Source: Candidatus Dormiibacterota bacterium (GTDB taxonomy: Bacteria > Chloroflexota > Dormibacteria > Aeolococcales > Aeolococcaceae). From it: DNA of 9,678 nt. Positions 1 through 5,954 of this stretch are shown here, one piece after another. Position numbers and translations under genes: made by a program. Location of the stretch: contig PLDZ01000096.1 in NCBI GenBank assembly GCA_003136295.1, positions 7,548-17,225 on the forward strand, read 5' to 3'. How positions within the stretch are numbered: position 1 is the stretch's first letter; each line of letters begins with the position of its first letter. The notes under the pieces were generated by a model. That model was not told the DNA's origin, searched no databases, and worked only from the letters and a program-made list of their open reading frames with translations.

Positions 1-543
1 GGTCCGCGGCGGCTGGCGCTTGCGATCGCGGGAGCGCTGACCCTCGCCGGAGCCGCAGGCTGGTCCGTCATACATCAAGCGGCCGCGGCGGCGCCCGTTC
101 CGGCCGGCGAAACCGTCGCCCCGCCGGCGCCCCCTACAGTCCTCGTGTTCGTGAGCGGCGCGGTCGCGCATCCCGGCCTCTACGAGCTGAGTCCGGCCGC
201 GCGGGTTGCGGACGCGATCGCCGCGGCAGGCGGCGTCACCACGCTCGCCGATCCCGGGCATCTCCCCAACATGGCGCAGCGGGTGAACGATGGCCGCCAG
301 GTCAACGTGCCCTACATGAAGAGTGGGACGACGGCGGCCAAGCTGGACATCAACACAGCCGCGCAGGCTGATCTCGACGCCGTGCCCGGGATGCCTCCAG
401 GGCTCGCCGCGGAAATCGTCCAGTACCGCGACGAGTGGGGCCCGTTCACCTCGATGAGCCAGCTCCACGCGGACCTGGGCGTTGATTCGGCCACGGTCAC
501 CGGCCTCGAGCACTACCTCAGGGTTGTGCTGCCTCAGCAGTGA
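1..543 (+). CDS. comEA: ComEA-like competence DNA receptor, 5' end cut by window edge
   Basis: This is a membrane-anchored DNA-binding protein that captures double-stranded DNA outside the membrane and passes it to the ComEC channel. The frame is open from base 1 with no initiator in view, so the true start lies just off the left edge. The visible 180 residues are a hydrophobic anchor (about residues 5-25), an Ala/Pro-rich linker, an SLBB domain (about 46-105, containing VFVSGAVAHPGLYEL) and a C-terminal helix-hairpin-helix domain (about 114-178, starting LDINTA, with LDAVPGMP and a YRDEWGPF segment typical of ComEA). The hairpin reads PGMPP rather than the usual PGIG. An internal GTG at 145 would remove the anchor and part of the SLBB domain, so I reject it as the start. 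The TGA stop overlaps the comEC GTG start (540-543), indicating translational coupling. Family assignment is firm; a role in natural transformation is inferred. Confidence 0.93.
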   Translation, partial: GPRRLALAIAGALTLAGAAGWSVIHQAAAAAPVPAGETVAPPAPPTVLVFVSGAVAHPGLYELSPAARVADAIAAAGGVTTLADPGHLPNMAQRVNDGRQVNVPYMKSGTTAAKLDINTAAQADLDAVPGMPPGLAAEIVQYRDEWGPFTSMSQLHADLGVDSATVTGLEHYLRVVLPQQ

Positions 544-2036
544 GCCGTCTCGCCGGCTCTTGCGCCGGCCGGTGGGCCTCCTTTATATGGGGAGGTTTCG
601 CTCTCGGTTGTGGCGTGGCGTTCGCCGCCTCGCTGTCCTGCGTTGTGGTCATTCCGATGGGGTGCCTGGCCGGCGCCTGTGCCCTGATGTGCGCGGCGGT
701 CGCGCCGCGGGTGGTGGCTCCCATCGCCATGGTGACCGCCGCCATCGTGGTGGGGGTGCTTCGGGGGGCGTCCGCGGTGACGGTTCCGGGCCCCGGCTCA
801 GTGAGTGGTCATCTCGGTACTCGCCCCGTCGTGGTTCTGGGCATCGTGCGCAGCGCAGATCCCGGCCCCGGATCCACGGCCATCATCGACGCCAGCCATA
901 TATCGGATGCCGACACCGACGGTCACGTGGCCGGCGGGGTCCTCGTCAGCGGTCCGCTCATTCCGGCGTTGTTGCCGGGAGATCAGGTCGAGATTGACGC
1001 TTCAGGGCTGCGCCCGCTGGATCGCCGCCCTGGTGCCAACTCGGCGCAGACGCTCGAACGCGACGACGTTCAGGCGATGGCCACGTCCCCGCAGGTCTTC
1101 GTGCTTGCCGCGGGCGGCCCATCTCTGGCTCGTGCTATCGCATGGGCGCAGGCGCAATTGCACACTGCTGTCGACCGCGCACTCCAGGAGCCGGCCGCCG
1201 CCCTGACCCTGGGCATCGCCTTCGGGATTCACGAGACGCTGGCCGCCGGTGTGCGCGCCCCACTGCAGGATGCCGGCCTCATCCACATCGTGGTGGTCAG
1301 CGGGTTGAAAGTCGTGTTGATCATCGGCCTCGTCGGCGCCGCTGCCCGAGCGTTCGAATGGTCGCGACGGCGAACCCTGGCTATCGCCCTTCCCGTGGTC
1401 GCCGCGTACGTGCTCATCAGTGGGGCCGGCCCCGCCGCCATTCGAAGCGCGCTGATGGCCGGCGCGGCGATGCTCGCAGCAGCCGGCGCTCGTCGCACCG
1501 ACCCAATTCCCATGCTCGCGCTGGCCGCGGCGCTCTTGCTCGGCATCTGGCCGAACCTGATCGACGACCCGGGATTCCAGCTTTCCTTTCTCGGCACCGC
1601 GGGGATCCTCCTGCTCGCGGCTCCGATCGCCGCCCGAATCCCCGGACCTCGGCTGATCGTCGAGCCGTTCGCCGTCACCATAGCCGCGCAATTGGCGACG
1701 ACGCCGATCATGGCGGGGACCTTCGGCGTGATCTCGACGGCCGGCCCGATCGCCAATGCCGTGGTGCTCCCCCTCCTTCCGGTGATGATCGTGACCGGAG
1801 CAACCGGCGCGATCCTGAGCGCGCTGAGCCCGGCTCTTGGGTGGGTGCTTCTCCAGCTCGCGGGGCTCGGGACCTCGGCCGTCATGGCGGTGGCGGGCGT
1901 CATTGCCGCCACTCCGGGCGCGGCAATTCAGGTGGGCAATTGGCCGGCCGCCTGGTCCATCGCCGAGGCGGTCGGTGCCGTGACGGCTCTGGCGACACTT
2001 GCGCTGGTGACGCGCCGGACGGCGCCGCTTCGATGA
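540..2036 (+). CDS. comEC: ComEC/Rec2 family DNA-uptake channel, short form without its own beta-lactamase domain
   Basis: This is a polytopic membrane protein expected to carry single-stranded DNA across the membrane during transformation. It has 498 residues. An N-terminal hydrophobic cluster (about 13-75) leads to an OB-fold/DUF4131-like soluble region (about 85-185) and then the Competence domain (about 215-490, many helices). Visible hallmarks are DAGLIHIVVVSGLK (244-257), GAGPAAIRSALMA (295-307, Arg302), DPGFQLSFLGTAGILL (343-358) and QLATTPIMAGTFG (384-396) followed by GPIANAVVLPLLP (402-414). The family usually has His where Lys257 stands (SGLH). Full-length ComEC proteins are about 700-800 residues and end in a metallo-beta-lactamase domain; this one ends before it, and that part is encoded by the next gene. 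The GTG start at 540 overlaps the comEA stop, and the TGA overlaps the ATG of the next gene, so the three are probably translated together. I see no Shine-Dalgarno sequence. Confidence 0.93.
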   Translation: MSRLAGSCAGRWASFIWGGFALGCGVAFAASLSCVVVIPMGCLAGACALMCAAVAPRVVAPIAMVTAAIVVGVLRGASAVTVPGPGSVSGHLGTRPVVVLGIVRSADPGPGSTAIIDASHISDADTDGHVAGGVLVSGPLIPALLPGDQVEIDASGLRPLDRRPGANSAQTLERDDVQAMATSPQVFVLAAGGPSLARAIAWAQAQLHTAVDRALQEPAAALTLGIAFGIHETLAAGVRAPLQDAGLIHIVVVSGLKVVLIIGLVGAAARAFEWSRRRTLAIALPVVAAYVLISGAGPAAIRSALMAGAAMLAAAGARRTDPIPMLALAAALLLGIWPNLIDDPGFQLSFLGTAGILLLAAPIAARIPGPRLIVEPFAVTIAAQLATTPIMAGTFGVISTAGPIANAVVLPLLPVMIVTGATGAILSALSPALGWVLLQLAGLGTSAVMAVAGVIAATPGAAIQVGNWPAAWSIAEAVGAVTALATLALVTRRTAPLR

Positions 2037-2821
2037 ACGTCCGGGCGTTGCTCACAGCTGCGCTCGCCGGGGCCCTCGCCGCCGGCGGTGTTTGGTTAGT
2101 CGCTTCCCGCTCGGACGGTCGGTTGCATGTGACCGTGTTGAACACCGGGTCGTCTCCGGCCGCACTCATACGCACCGGCGACGGCAGCACCATCCTCGTC
2201 GACGGGGGCTCGTCGCCGACGCAGCTGCTTGCTGCTCTTGGCCGCGTGCTTCCCGCGGCGACGGCGCACGTCGACATCGTGGTGGTTACCGGGGGAGAAC
2301 AGGCTGCGGTGAAAGGGCTCGGGGGACTCCCGGGCCATTACACGGTCGGGACAGTGGTGACCCTGGGCGCTCTCAACCCAGGTGGGAACAACATCCTCGC
2401 TGCGCTCGAGAACGAAGGCGCCAACGTACTCGAGACAGCCGGCGGAGCATGGTCGTTCGGCGGGGCCACGTGGCGTTGCCTCGGCTTCATCGCCCTGGCC
2501 ACGGGCCGCCAGATGTGCGCGCTCACCGTCGACGATTCCACTGGGCGTCTGCTCTTCCTGGGCGACACTGGGACCGCCGACCAGGAGAACCTGTGCGCGG
2601 TGTACGGCAGCACGCTCACCGCCGACCTCCTGGTGACCCCACCGGGCGGCGCCGTTTCGCCGTTGCTGCTTGCGACGGCGCATCCGCTCGAGCTGGCGGT
2701 GCCGATCGCGCAAGGTGTTCCCGCAGCTCCGGCACCCGAGGGGTACCCGACGGATCGGACCAGCACCGATGGCGACCTCAGCTATGCAGGGGGCTCGAGC
2801 GGTTTGAACCCAAGCCCATGA
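2033..2821 (+). CDS. Separate, degenerate ComEC-type metallo-beta-lactamase domain protein
   Basis: This 262-residue protein matches the C-terminal beta-lactamase-like part of ComEC but is its own gene, with an ATG overlapping the comEC TGA (2033-2036). It starts with a hydrophobic segment (about 5-24, MNVRALLTAALAGALAAGGV), so the body is probably outside the membrane. The fold is recognisable: LHVTVLNTG (31-39, where ComEC has a DVGQG-like strand), STILVDGG (52-59), HVDIVVVTGG (79-88) and LLFLGDTG (173-180). The metal site is gone: the segment aligned with THxDADHIGGL reads TGGEQAAVKGL (86-96), and the later HHGS-like position reads PGGA (204-207). The C-terminus (about 228-262) is a Pro/Ser/Gly/Asp-rich tail. 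I infer a non-catalytic partner of ComEC rather than a hydrolase. The frame is intact and the overlap conserved, which argues against a decaying pseudogene. The frame is also open upstream inside comEC, but that stretch is coincidental. Confidence 0.8.
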   Translation: MNVRALLTAALAGALAAGGVWLVASRSDGRLHVTVLNTGSSPAALIRTGDGSTILVDGGSSPTQLLAALGRVLPAATAHVDIVVVTGGEQAAVKGLGGLPGHYTVGTVVTLGALNPGGNNILAALENEGANVLETAGGAWSFGGATWRCLGFIALATGRQMCALTVDDSTGRLLFLGDTGTADQENLCAVYGSTLTADLLVTPPGGAVSPLLLATAHPLELAVPIAQGVPAAPAPEGYPTDRTSTDGDLSYAGGSSGLNPSP

Positions 2822-2823
2822 GC

Positions 2824-2864
2824 GGAATCAGGGAACGCGGGATCGAATCACGGGATTCCCCTTT
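2824..2864. terminator. Weak dyads between convergent genes
   Basis: This 43-base gap separates two convergent genes. It holds GGAATC (2824-2829) pairing with GATTCC (2854-2859) and a smaller alternative, GAATC-ACGG-GATTC (2845-2858), followed on the + strand by CCCTTTC. Both stems are short and there is no real T-tract. The position, not the strength of the structure, is the main reason to suspect a terminator. Confidence 0.2.
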
Positions 2865-3347
2865 CTACGACGCCGGCGACGGCTGCGGATAGCAAATCGT
2901 GCCGCTTGGAGGAGGGCACGGGAATGGGATCAATTGCCCGGGCTTCAGAGACAGGGCGGCTCCGAGGTCGGTGAACAGGGATGCGGCGTTGGCCGCCCAC
3001 AGTGACTCCCCGTCGCTCAACTGGACACCCTGACAACCCTGTACCGAGATCACGGCGGTCAGGAAGGGTTTGCCGGCAGTTCTGAACTCCAGTTTGTAGC
3101 TGGTCCCAAAGTCAACCGGACAACTTGTGGTCCCGGGAGGGAACGGCGGTAACTGTCGGATGTCGTCGAGCAGTCGGTTCACGGTCGACGAGTCCGTTAT
3201 GGTCGCTGCGAGGGGCGGGAGGATGAACAGCCCCGGCGTCCGAGTGATTTGAAGACTCGGAGCGTTCGTGGTGTCGACCAGCCGTGTGGTGCCACACCCC
3301 GCGACGAGCACGCCGATCAGGAAGCCGAGGGGCAGGATTCGCAGCAT
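2865..3347 (-). CDS. Small secreted lipoprotein of unknown function
   Basis: The product is a 160-residue predicted lipoprotein. From the ATG at 3347 it has a short basic N-terminus (MLR), a hydrophobic core and a clear lipobox, LVAGC (14-18), so Cys18 should be lipidated and the protein anchored outside the membrane. The mature part has ITDSSTVNRLLDDIRQLPPF (50-69), a central TSCPVDFGTSYKLEF stretch (74-88) and VQGCQGVQL (102-110). It carries four further cysteines (76, 105, 144, 152), enough for two disulfides, and ends in a Pro-rich tail. The pattern V..L...I..LPP...CP.DFG..Y.L.F....GC resembles small lipoproteins of unknown function in GC-rich monoderms; I know no activity for them. A GTG at 3368 would add seven residues and is possible. 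The frame extends further upstream to 3449, but that would bury the signal peptide. No convincing Shine-Dalgarno sequence is visible. The gene points against the com operon. Confidence 0.8.
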   Translation of the reverse strand: MLRILPLGFLIGVLVAGCGTTRLVDTTNAPSLQITRTPGLFILPPLAATITDSSTVNRLLDDIRQLPPFPPGTTSCPVDFGTSYKLEFRTAGKPFLTAVISVQGCQGVQLSDGESLWAANAASLFTDLGAALSLKPGQLIPFPCPPPSGTICYPQPSPAS

Positions 3348-3411
3348 GCTCGTGGGACGCGTGGTCACCGCCCGAGGTTCCCGCAGCGCCGTCAACGAGA
3401 CCGCCGCGCGA

Positions 3412-3449
3412 ATGCAGTGATGCGCCTTACGCGGCTTGCAATACTGCAT
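3412..3449 (+). promoter_or_regulatory. Dyad / leader hairpin just upstream of holA
   Basis: ATGCAGT (3412-3418) is the exact reverse complement of ACTGCAT (3443-3449). Inside it TGC (3421-3423) can pair with GCA (3438-3440) and GCC (3424-3426) with GGC (3433-3435), leaving a six-base loop, a 2x2 internal loop and a two-base bulge. The 3' arm ends two bases before the holA GTG at 3452. It lies in the roughly 105-base divergent region between the lipoprotein and holA. It could be a DNA operator for either gene or a leader hairpin controlling holA. TGCAAT (3437-3442), a poor -10-like hexamer, lies inside it. Confidence 0.35.
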
Positions 3450-3451
3450 CC

Positions 3452-4468
3452 GTGGCTGCGCCGCCTCCGCTGAACCAGCTGACGCTCATCCATGGTGAGG
3501 AGCGATTCCTGGTGGATCGATCGGCGCAGGAGTGGCGCGAACGCGCCCGCCCGCCGCAAGTCGACATCGAGGTGTTCGACGCACCTGGACGCCTCAACGA
3601 GCTCCGGCTTGCGGTCGCCGAGATGCCGCTCTTCGACCCCGAGCGAGCGCTGCTCCTCCGCGACCCACCCCAGCTGACGGGATCGGCGAAGCGTGGCGGT
3701 GTCGATCCCCCGGAGCGCCTGGTGGCGATCCTCGGCGAACTCGCGCCGACCACCGTCCTCTGCATGGTCGCGCACGCCAAGGTGCCCGACCGCAACGCTG
3801 TGCTCGCCGCGGTCAAGGCTCGGGGCGGCTCGATCGTCTTCCACGCGGCAGTCAAAGGTCGCGATCTGCGCTTGTGGGTCGAGCGCGAGATCGCCGTCCG
3901 GGGTCTGCGGCTCGCTTCCGGGTCCGTCGACCACCTCGTTCGCGTGGCCGGTCCCGACCTCGGGAGCATCGCTTCCGAGCTCGACAAGCTCGTGGCATTC
4001 GCGGCGGGCAAGCCCCTGTCGATCACAGAAGTGCGGACGGCTGTCGCGGGAGATGAAGCTGCCGGACTCTATGAGACCCTCGGTGAACTCCTGGGCCCGA
4101 CACCCGCAAGAGGCGCGGAGTCGATCGACCGGCTGCTCTCGGAGGGACGAGCCGGCCAGTACCTTCTGGCCATCCTTGCCGGGCAGATTCGTGACCTCGT
4201 GCTGACCCAGGCGTATGTCCAGGCGCACGGGTCGAGCGCCGGTCTTGCGGCAGCGCTTGGCAAACCCGACTGGCAAGCCGATCGCCTCAGCCGCCAGGCC
4301 AGGAGCGTGTCACCGGCGATCGCTGCCGGCTGGCTCTCGGCGTTGCACGATGTCGACCGAAAGCTCAAGACCGGCGAGATCTCGGAGACGGACGGACTTC
4401 GTCTTGCCGTCCTGGGTGCTGCAGCCGAGATGACGGCCGAGCGCGAGCAGCAGCGTCGCCGCAACTGA
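3452..4468 (+). CDS. holA: DNA polymerase III, delta subunit
   Basis: HolA is the clamp-loader subunit that opens the beta sliding clamp during replication. The protein has 338 residues, normal for the family (about 330-345). It opens with LNQLTLIHGEERFLVDR (7-23), the usual start of the N-terminal delta domain. AVAEMPLFDPERALLLRD (54-71) is the conserved phenylalanine-containing region that touches the clamp in the family, and TTVLCMVAHAK (100-110) is a core strand. GSIASELDKLVAFA (171-184) is a hallmark helix, and LHDVDRKLKTGEIS (298-311) is the C-terminal collar motif that confirms the assignment. The GTG at 3452 is the only plausible in-frame start close to the conserved N-terminus; extension to 3284 would add a basic, low-complexity stretch overlapping the divergent lipoprotein. 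No Shine-Dalgarno sequence is visible, so a leaderless or structured leader is possible. It is convergent with rpsT, separated only by a shared hairpin. Confidence 0.93.
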   Translation: MAAPPPLNQLTLIHGEERFLVDRSAQEWRERARPPQVDIEVFDAPGRLNELRLAVAEMPLFDPERALLLRDPPQLTGSAKRGGVDPPERLVAILGELAPTTVLCMVAHAKVPDRNAVLAAVKARGGSIVFHAAVKGRDLRLWVEREIAVRGLRLASGSVDHLVRVAGPDLGSIASELDKLVAFAAGKPLSITEVRTAVAGDEAAGLYETLGELLGPTPARGAESIDRLLSEGRAGQYLLAILAGQIRDLVLTQAYVQAHGSSAGLAAALGKPDWQADRLSRQARSVSPAIAAGWLSALHDVDRKLKTGEISETDGLRLAVLGAAAEMTAEREQQRRRN

Positions 4469-4487
4469 GCCGCTCGGCGGAGCGGCT
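4468..4487. terminator. Perfect hairpin shared by the holA and rpsT stop codons
   Basis: AGCCGCTC (4468-4475) and GAGCGGCT (4480-4487) form a perfect 8-bp GC-rich stem with a GGCG tetraloop. The 5' arm begins at the last base of the holA TGA (4466-4468), and the 3' arm covers two bases of the rpsT stop (CTA on +, 4486-4488). Being symmetric, it can form in both transcripts and separates two convergent genes only 17 bases apart. There is no T-tract on either strand, so it may stabilise 3' ends or cause pausing rather than act as a classical intrinsic terminator. Confidence 0.5.
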
Positions 4488-4950
4488 ACTTGCTCTTGGG
4501 TGCCTTGGCGGCTGGTTTCGCCACAGCTGCGGTTCTCGGGGTCGCGGCTTTGGCGGCAGGCGCCTTGCCGGCCGGCTTGGCCGGTGCTTTCGTCGCCGCT
4601 GCGCGGGCCGGCTGCTTCGCGCTTCGGCCCTTGGCACCGCCGGCGGCCGCGGAGCGAACCGCCGCGCCCTCGGCGCCTTCGGCGACGTTCGCGAGGCGAG
4701 CCGCCATCGATGCCAGCCGAGACTTGCGCCGTCGAGCATTGTTCCGGTGGAGCACGCCCTTTTCCGCCGCGCGGTCGAGCGCGCGGATGGCCGCGTGCAA
4801 CTCGGCGTCGCCGCTGGCGCCACCCTCTTCAAGCAGCGCATGGCGGGCCTTGATCACCTTGGTGCGGACCGCGGACTTCACGGCGCGATTGCGGAGATGC
4901 TTCCGCTCGCTGGACCTGATGCGCTTGCGCGCAGATCGGGAGTTGGCCAT
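4486..4950 (-). CDS. rpsT: 30S ribosomal protein S20 with a long basic C-terminal tail
   Basis: S20 binds 16S rRNA early in small-subunit assembly. The core is clear: MANSRSARKRIRSSERKHLR (1-20) is the standard start, followed by NRAVKSAVRTKVIKA (21-35), LDRAAEKGVLHRNNARRRKS (58-77) and RLASMAARL (78-86). S20 normally ends at about 85-95 residues. Here about 64 more residues follow (91-154), built almost only from Ala, Lys, Pro, Arg, Thr and Gly with AKP/KAPA-type repeats, ending KAPKSK. This tail resembles the histone-H1-like tails of actinobacterial HupB. It is predicted to be disordered and nucleic-acid binding. The ATG at 4950 gives the conserved MAN start. A weak purine-rich stretch (AGAAGAG on the minus strand, 4956-4962) lies just upstream, and beyond it a strong hairpin that may be an autoregulatory leader. 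It is convergent with holA and divergent from ispE. Confidence 0.95.
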   Translation of the reverse strand: MANSRSARKRIRSSERKHLRNRAVKSAVRTKVIKARHALLEEGGASGDAELHAAIRALDRAAEKGVLHRNNARRRKSRLASMAARLANVAEGAEGAAVRSAAAGGAKGRSAKQPARAAATKAPAKPAGKAPAAKAATPRTAAVAKPAAKAPKSK

Positions 4951-4968
4951 GCTCGCTCTTCTAGATCA

Positions 4969-5005
4969 CTCGATAACTGGGGCGCGCCGCCCGGGCAGTT
5001 ACGAG
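4969..5005 (-). promoter_or_regulatory. Large hairpin in the rpsT 5' leader / rpsT-ispE divergent region
   Basis: CTCG (4969-4972) plus TAACTG (4974-4979) pairs with CAGTTA (4996-5001) plus CGAG (5002-5005), giving ten base pairs with one bulged A. Inside, GGGC (4980-4983) pairs with GCCC (4989-4992), leaving a GCGCC loop and a GGG bulge. On the minus strand it would sit in the rpsT leader, ending 18 bases before the ATG. E. coli S20 represses its own translation, so an autoregulatory element is a reasonable guess. An operator in DNA is the alternative. Confidence 0.4.
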
Positions 5006-5026
5006 CCAGGGACGCACGAAGCCAGC

Positions 5027-5034
5027 AGTATATC
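5027..5034. promoter_or_regulatory. AT-rich -10-like site usable in both directions (rpsT and ispE)
   Basis: Read on the minus strand this is TATACT (5032 to 5027), a good -10 match that would give rpsT a leader of about 70 bases containing the 4969-5005 hairpin. Read on the plus strand, TATATC (5029-5034) ends seven bases before the ispE GTG, the spacing expected for a leaderless transcript, though it lacks the final T of a -10. No convincing -35 is visible on either side. It is the most AT-rich spot in this divergent region. Confidence 0.35.
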
Positions 5035-5041
5035 AGCGACT

Positions 5042-5926
5042 GTGTCTCGCCCCTCTACGTGGATCGTCCCCGCATACGCAAAGCTGAATCTCTCGCTGGC
5101 GGTCGTCGCGCGCCGTCCCGACGGCTGGCACGACATCGACAGCGTCCTGGTGCCGGTCGACTGGCACGATCTGGTCGGCCTCGACGTGGAACTGGCGGAA
5201 GCCGACGCGCTGTCCCTCACGGTGGATGGGCCGGCCGCCGCCGGGGTGCCGACCGGCGAGAGCAATCTGACCGTCCGTGCCGCCCAGGCTCTGCGCGCGC
5301 TCGCGGGCCGGCCCCTGGCCATGCGAGTGTGGCTGTCGAAGATCGTGCCGCACGGCGCCGGGCTCGGGGGCGGATCGGCCGACGCCGCGGCGGTCCTTCG
5401 CTCCGGGATCGCCCAGCTCGCGAACCTGGGCGTGATGATCGAACCGGGCCGCATCGCCGCCGCCGCGCTGGGTGTCGGCAGTGACGTGCCGGCGCTGCTC
5501 TCGCTGTCGGGCCAACGCGTGCGCGGCCGGGGCGATCGCATCGAGGCCCTCACCATCCCGAGGCTCCATCTCGCGATCGCGTCCACCACCCCGAGTTCAA
5601 CGTCCGACACCTACGCTGCCGTTGCTCCCGGCGATATTCGCGACGACGGCCGGTCTGAACAGCTGGCCCTGCTCCTCGGCGCCGGTCATGCGCCGGCGCC
5701 CGAGATGCTGGGAAGCGCGCTCGAACCCGCCGCGTGCCGCGCCAACCCCACACTGGCGGATGCCCTGCAGCGAGCCCGGCAGGTGGTCGCGGGTGTCGAC
5801 TGGTACCTGACCGGGAGTGGTGGTGCCGTCTTCACCGTCGCGAGCGGGCGCGATGAAGCCGAGAGACTCGCAGAGGCCATGCGTACCGCCGGTTTCAACG
5901 CTCGCGCGTGCCGCACCGTCGGCTGA
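5042..5926 (+). CDS. ispE: 4-diphosphocytidyl-2-C-methyl-D-erythritol kinase
   Basis: IspE uses ATP to phosphorylate CDP-methylerythritol, the fourth step of the MEP pathway to isopentenyl diphosphate, in the cytoplasm. This GHMP-family kinase has 294 residues, normal for IspE. The substrate motif PAYAKLNLSL (10-19, Lys14 in the catalytic-site lysine position) is followed by RRPDGWHDIDSV (24-35). The ATP loop is PHGAGLGGGSADAAA (103-117), GVGSDVP (144-150) carries the catalytic-type Asp148, and LTGSGGAVF (256-264) is GHMP motif 3. The GTG at 5042 is chosen because IspE proteins start shortly before the AYAKLN motif. An in-frame ATG at 4949 would add 31 unconserved residues, and the frame stays open back to 4490 only because the opposite strand of rpsT is stop-poor. 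No Shine-Dalgarno sequence is present. It heads a + strand run with the next three genes. Confidence 0.93.
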   Translation: MSRPSTWIVPAYAKLNLSLAVVARRPDGWHDIDSVLVPVDWHDLVGLDVELAEADALSLTVDGPAAAGVPTGESNLTVRAAQALRALAGRPLAMRVWLSKIVPHGAGLGGGSADAAAVLRSGIAQLANLGVMIEPGRIAAAALGVGSDVPALLSLSGQRVRGRGDRIEALTIPRLHLAIASTTPSSTSDTYAAVAPGDIRDDGRSEQLALLLGAGHAPAPEMLGSALEPAACRANPTLADALQRARQVVAGVDWYLTGSGGAVFTVASGRDEAERLAEAMRTAGFNARACRTVG

Positions 5927-5938
5927 GGCTCGCCGCAC

Positions 5939-5944
5939 TACAAT
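5939..5944 (+). promoter_or_regulatory. Possible -10 element before the four-helix membrane protein
   Basis: TACAAT (5939-5944) is a 5/6 match to TATAAT, ending ten bases before the GTG at 5955. Transcription would begin a few bases before that codon, giving a nearly leaderless mRNA. No -35 match is visible in the GC-rich 3' end of ispE, and read-through from ispE is equally possible. Confidence 0.3.
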
Positions 5945-5954
5945 CCGATCCTCA

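Noticed and set aside
1229..1912. 227-codon open frame on the minus strand inside comEC
   Set aside because: It is antisense to clear ComEC motifs, has Ala/Pro/Arg-rich composition and no recognisable domain; such frames arise by chance in GC-rich coding DNA.
1142..2032. Open frame running through the second half of comEC into the beta-lactamase-like gene
   Set aside because: The part before 2033 is Arg/Gly-rich with no domain and overlaps ComEC; only the part after the ATG at 2033 shows a protein fold.
3348..3449. N-terminal extension of the lipoprotein
   Set aside because: It would put more than 30 residues before the signal peptide; a lipobox at residue 18 fits a normal lipoprotein start.
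3284..3451. Upstream extension of holA
   Set aside because: It would overlap the start of the divergent lipoprotein and add residues with no similarity; HolA proteins begin close to the LTLIHGEE motif.
4490..5041. Open frame fused to the front of ispE, looking like a hydrophobic Ala-rich domain
   Set aside because: It is the reverse complement of the Ala/Lys/Pro tail and core of S20, with no stops by composition; IspE starts near the AYAKLN motif.
5817..5954. Extension of the four-helix protein into ispE
   Set aside because: It overlaps the conserved GHMP motif 3 of IspE in another frame, and the added residues are low complexity.
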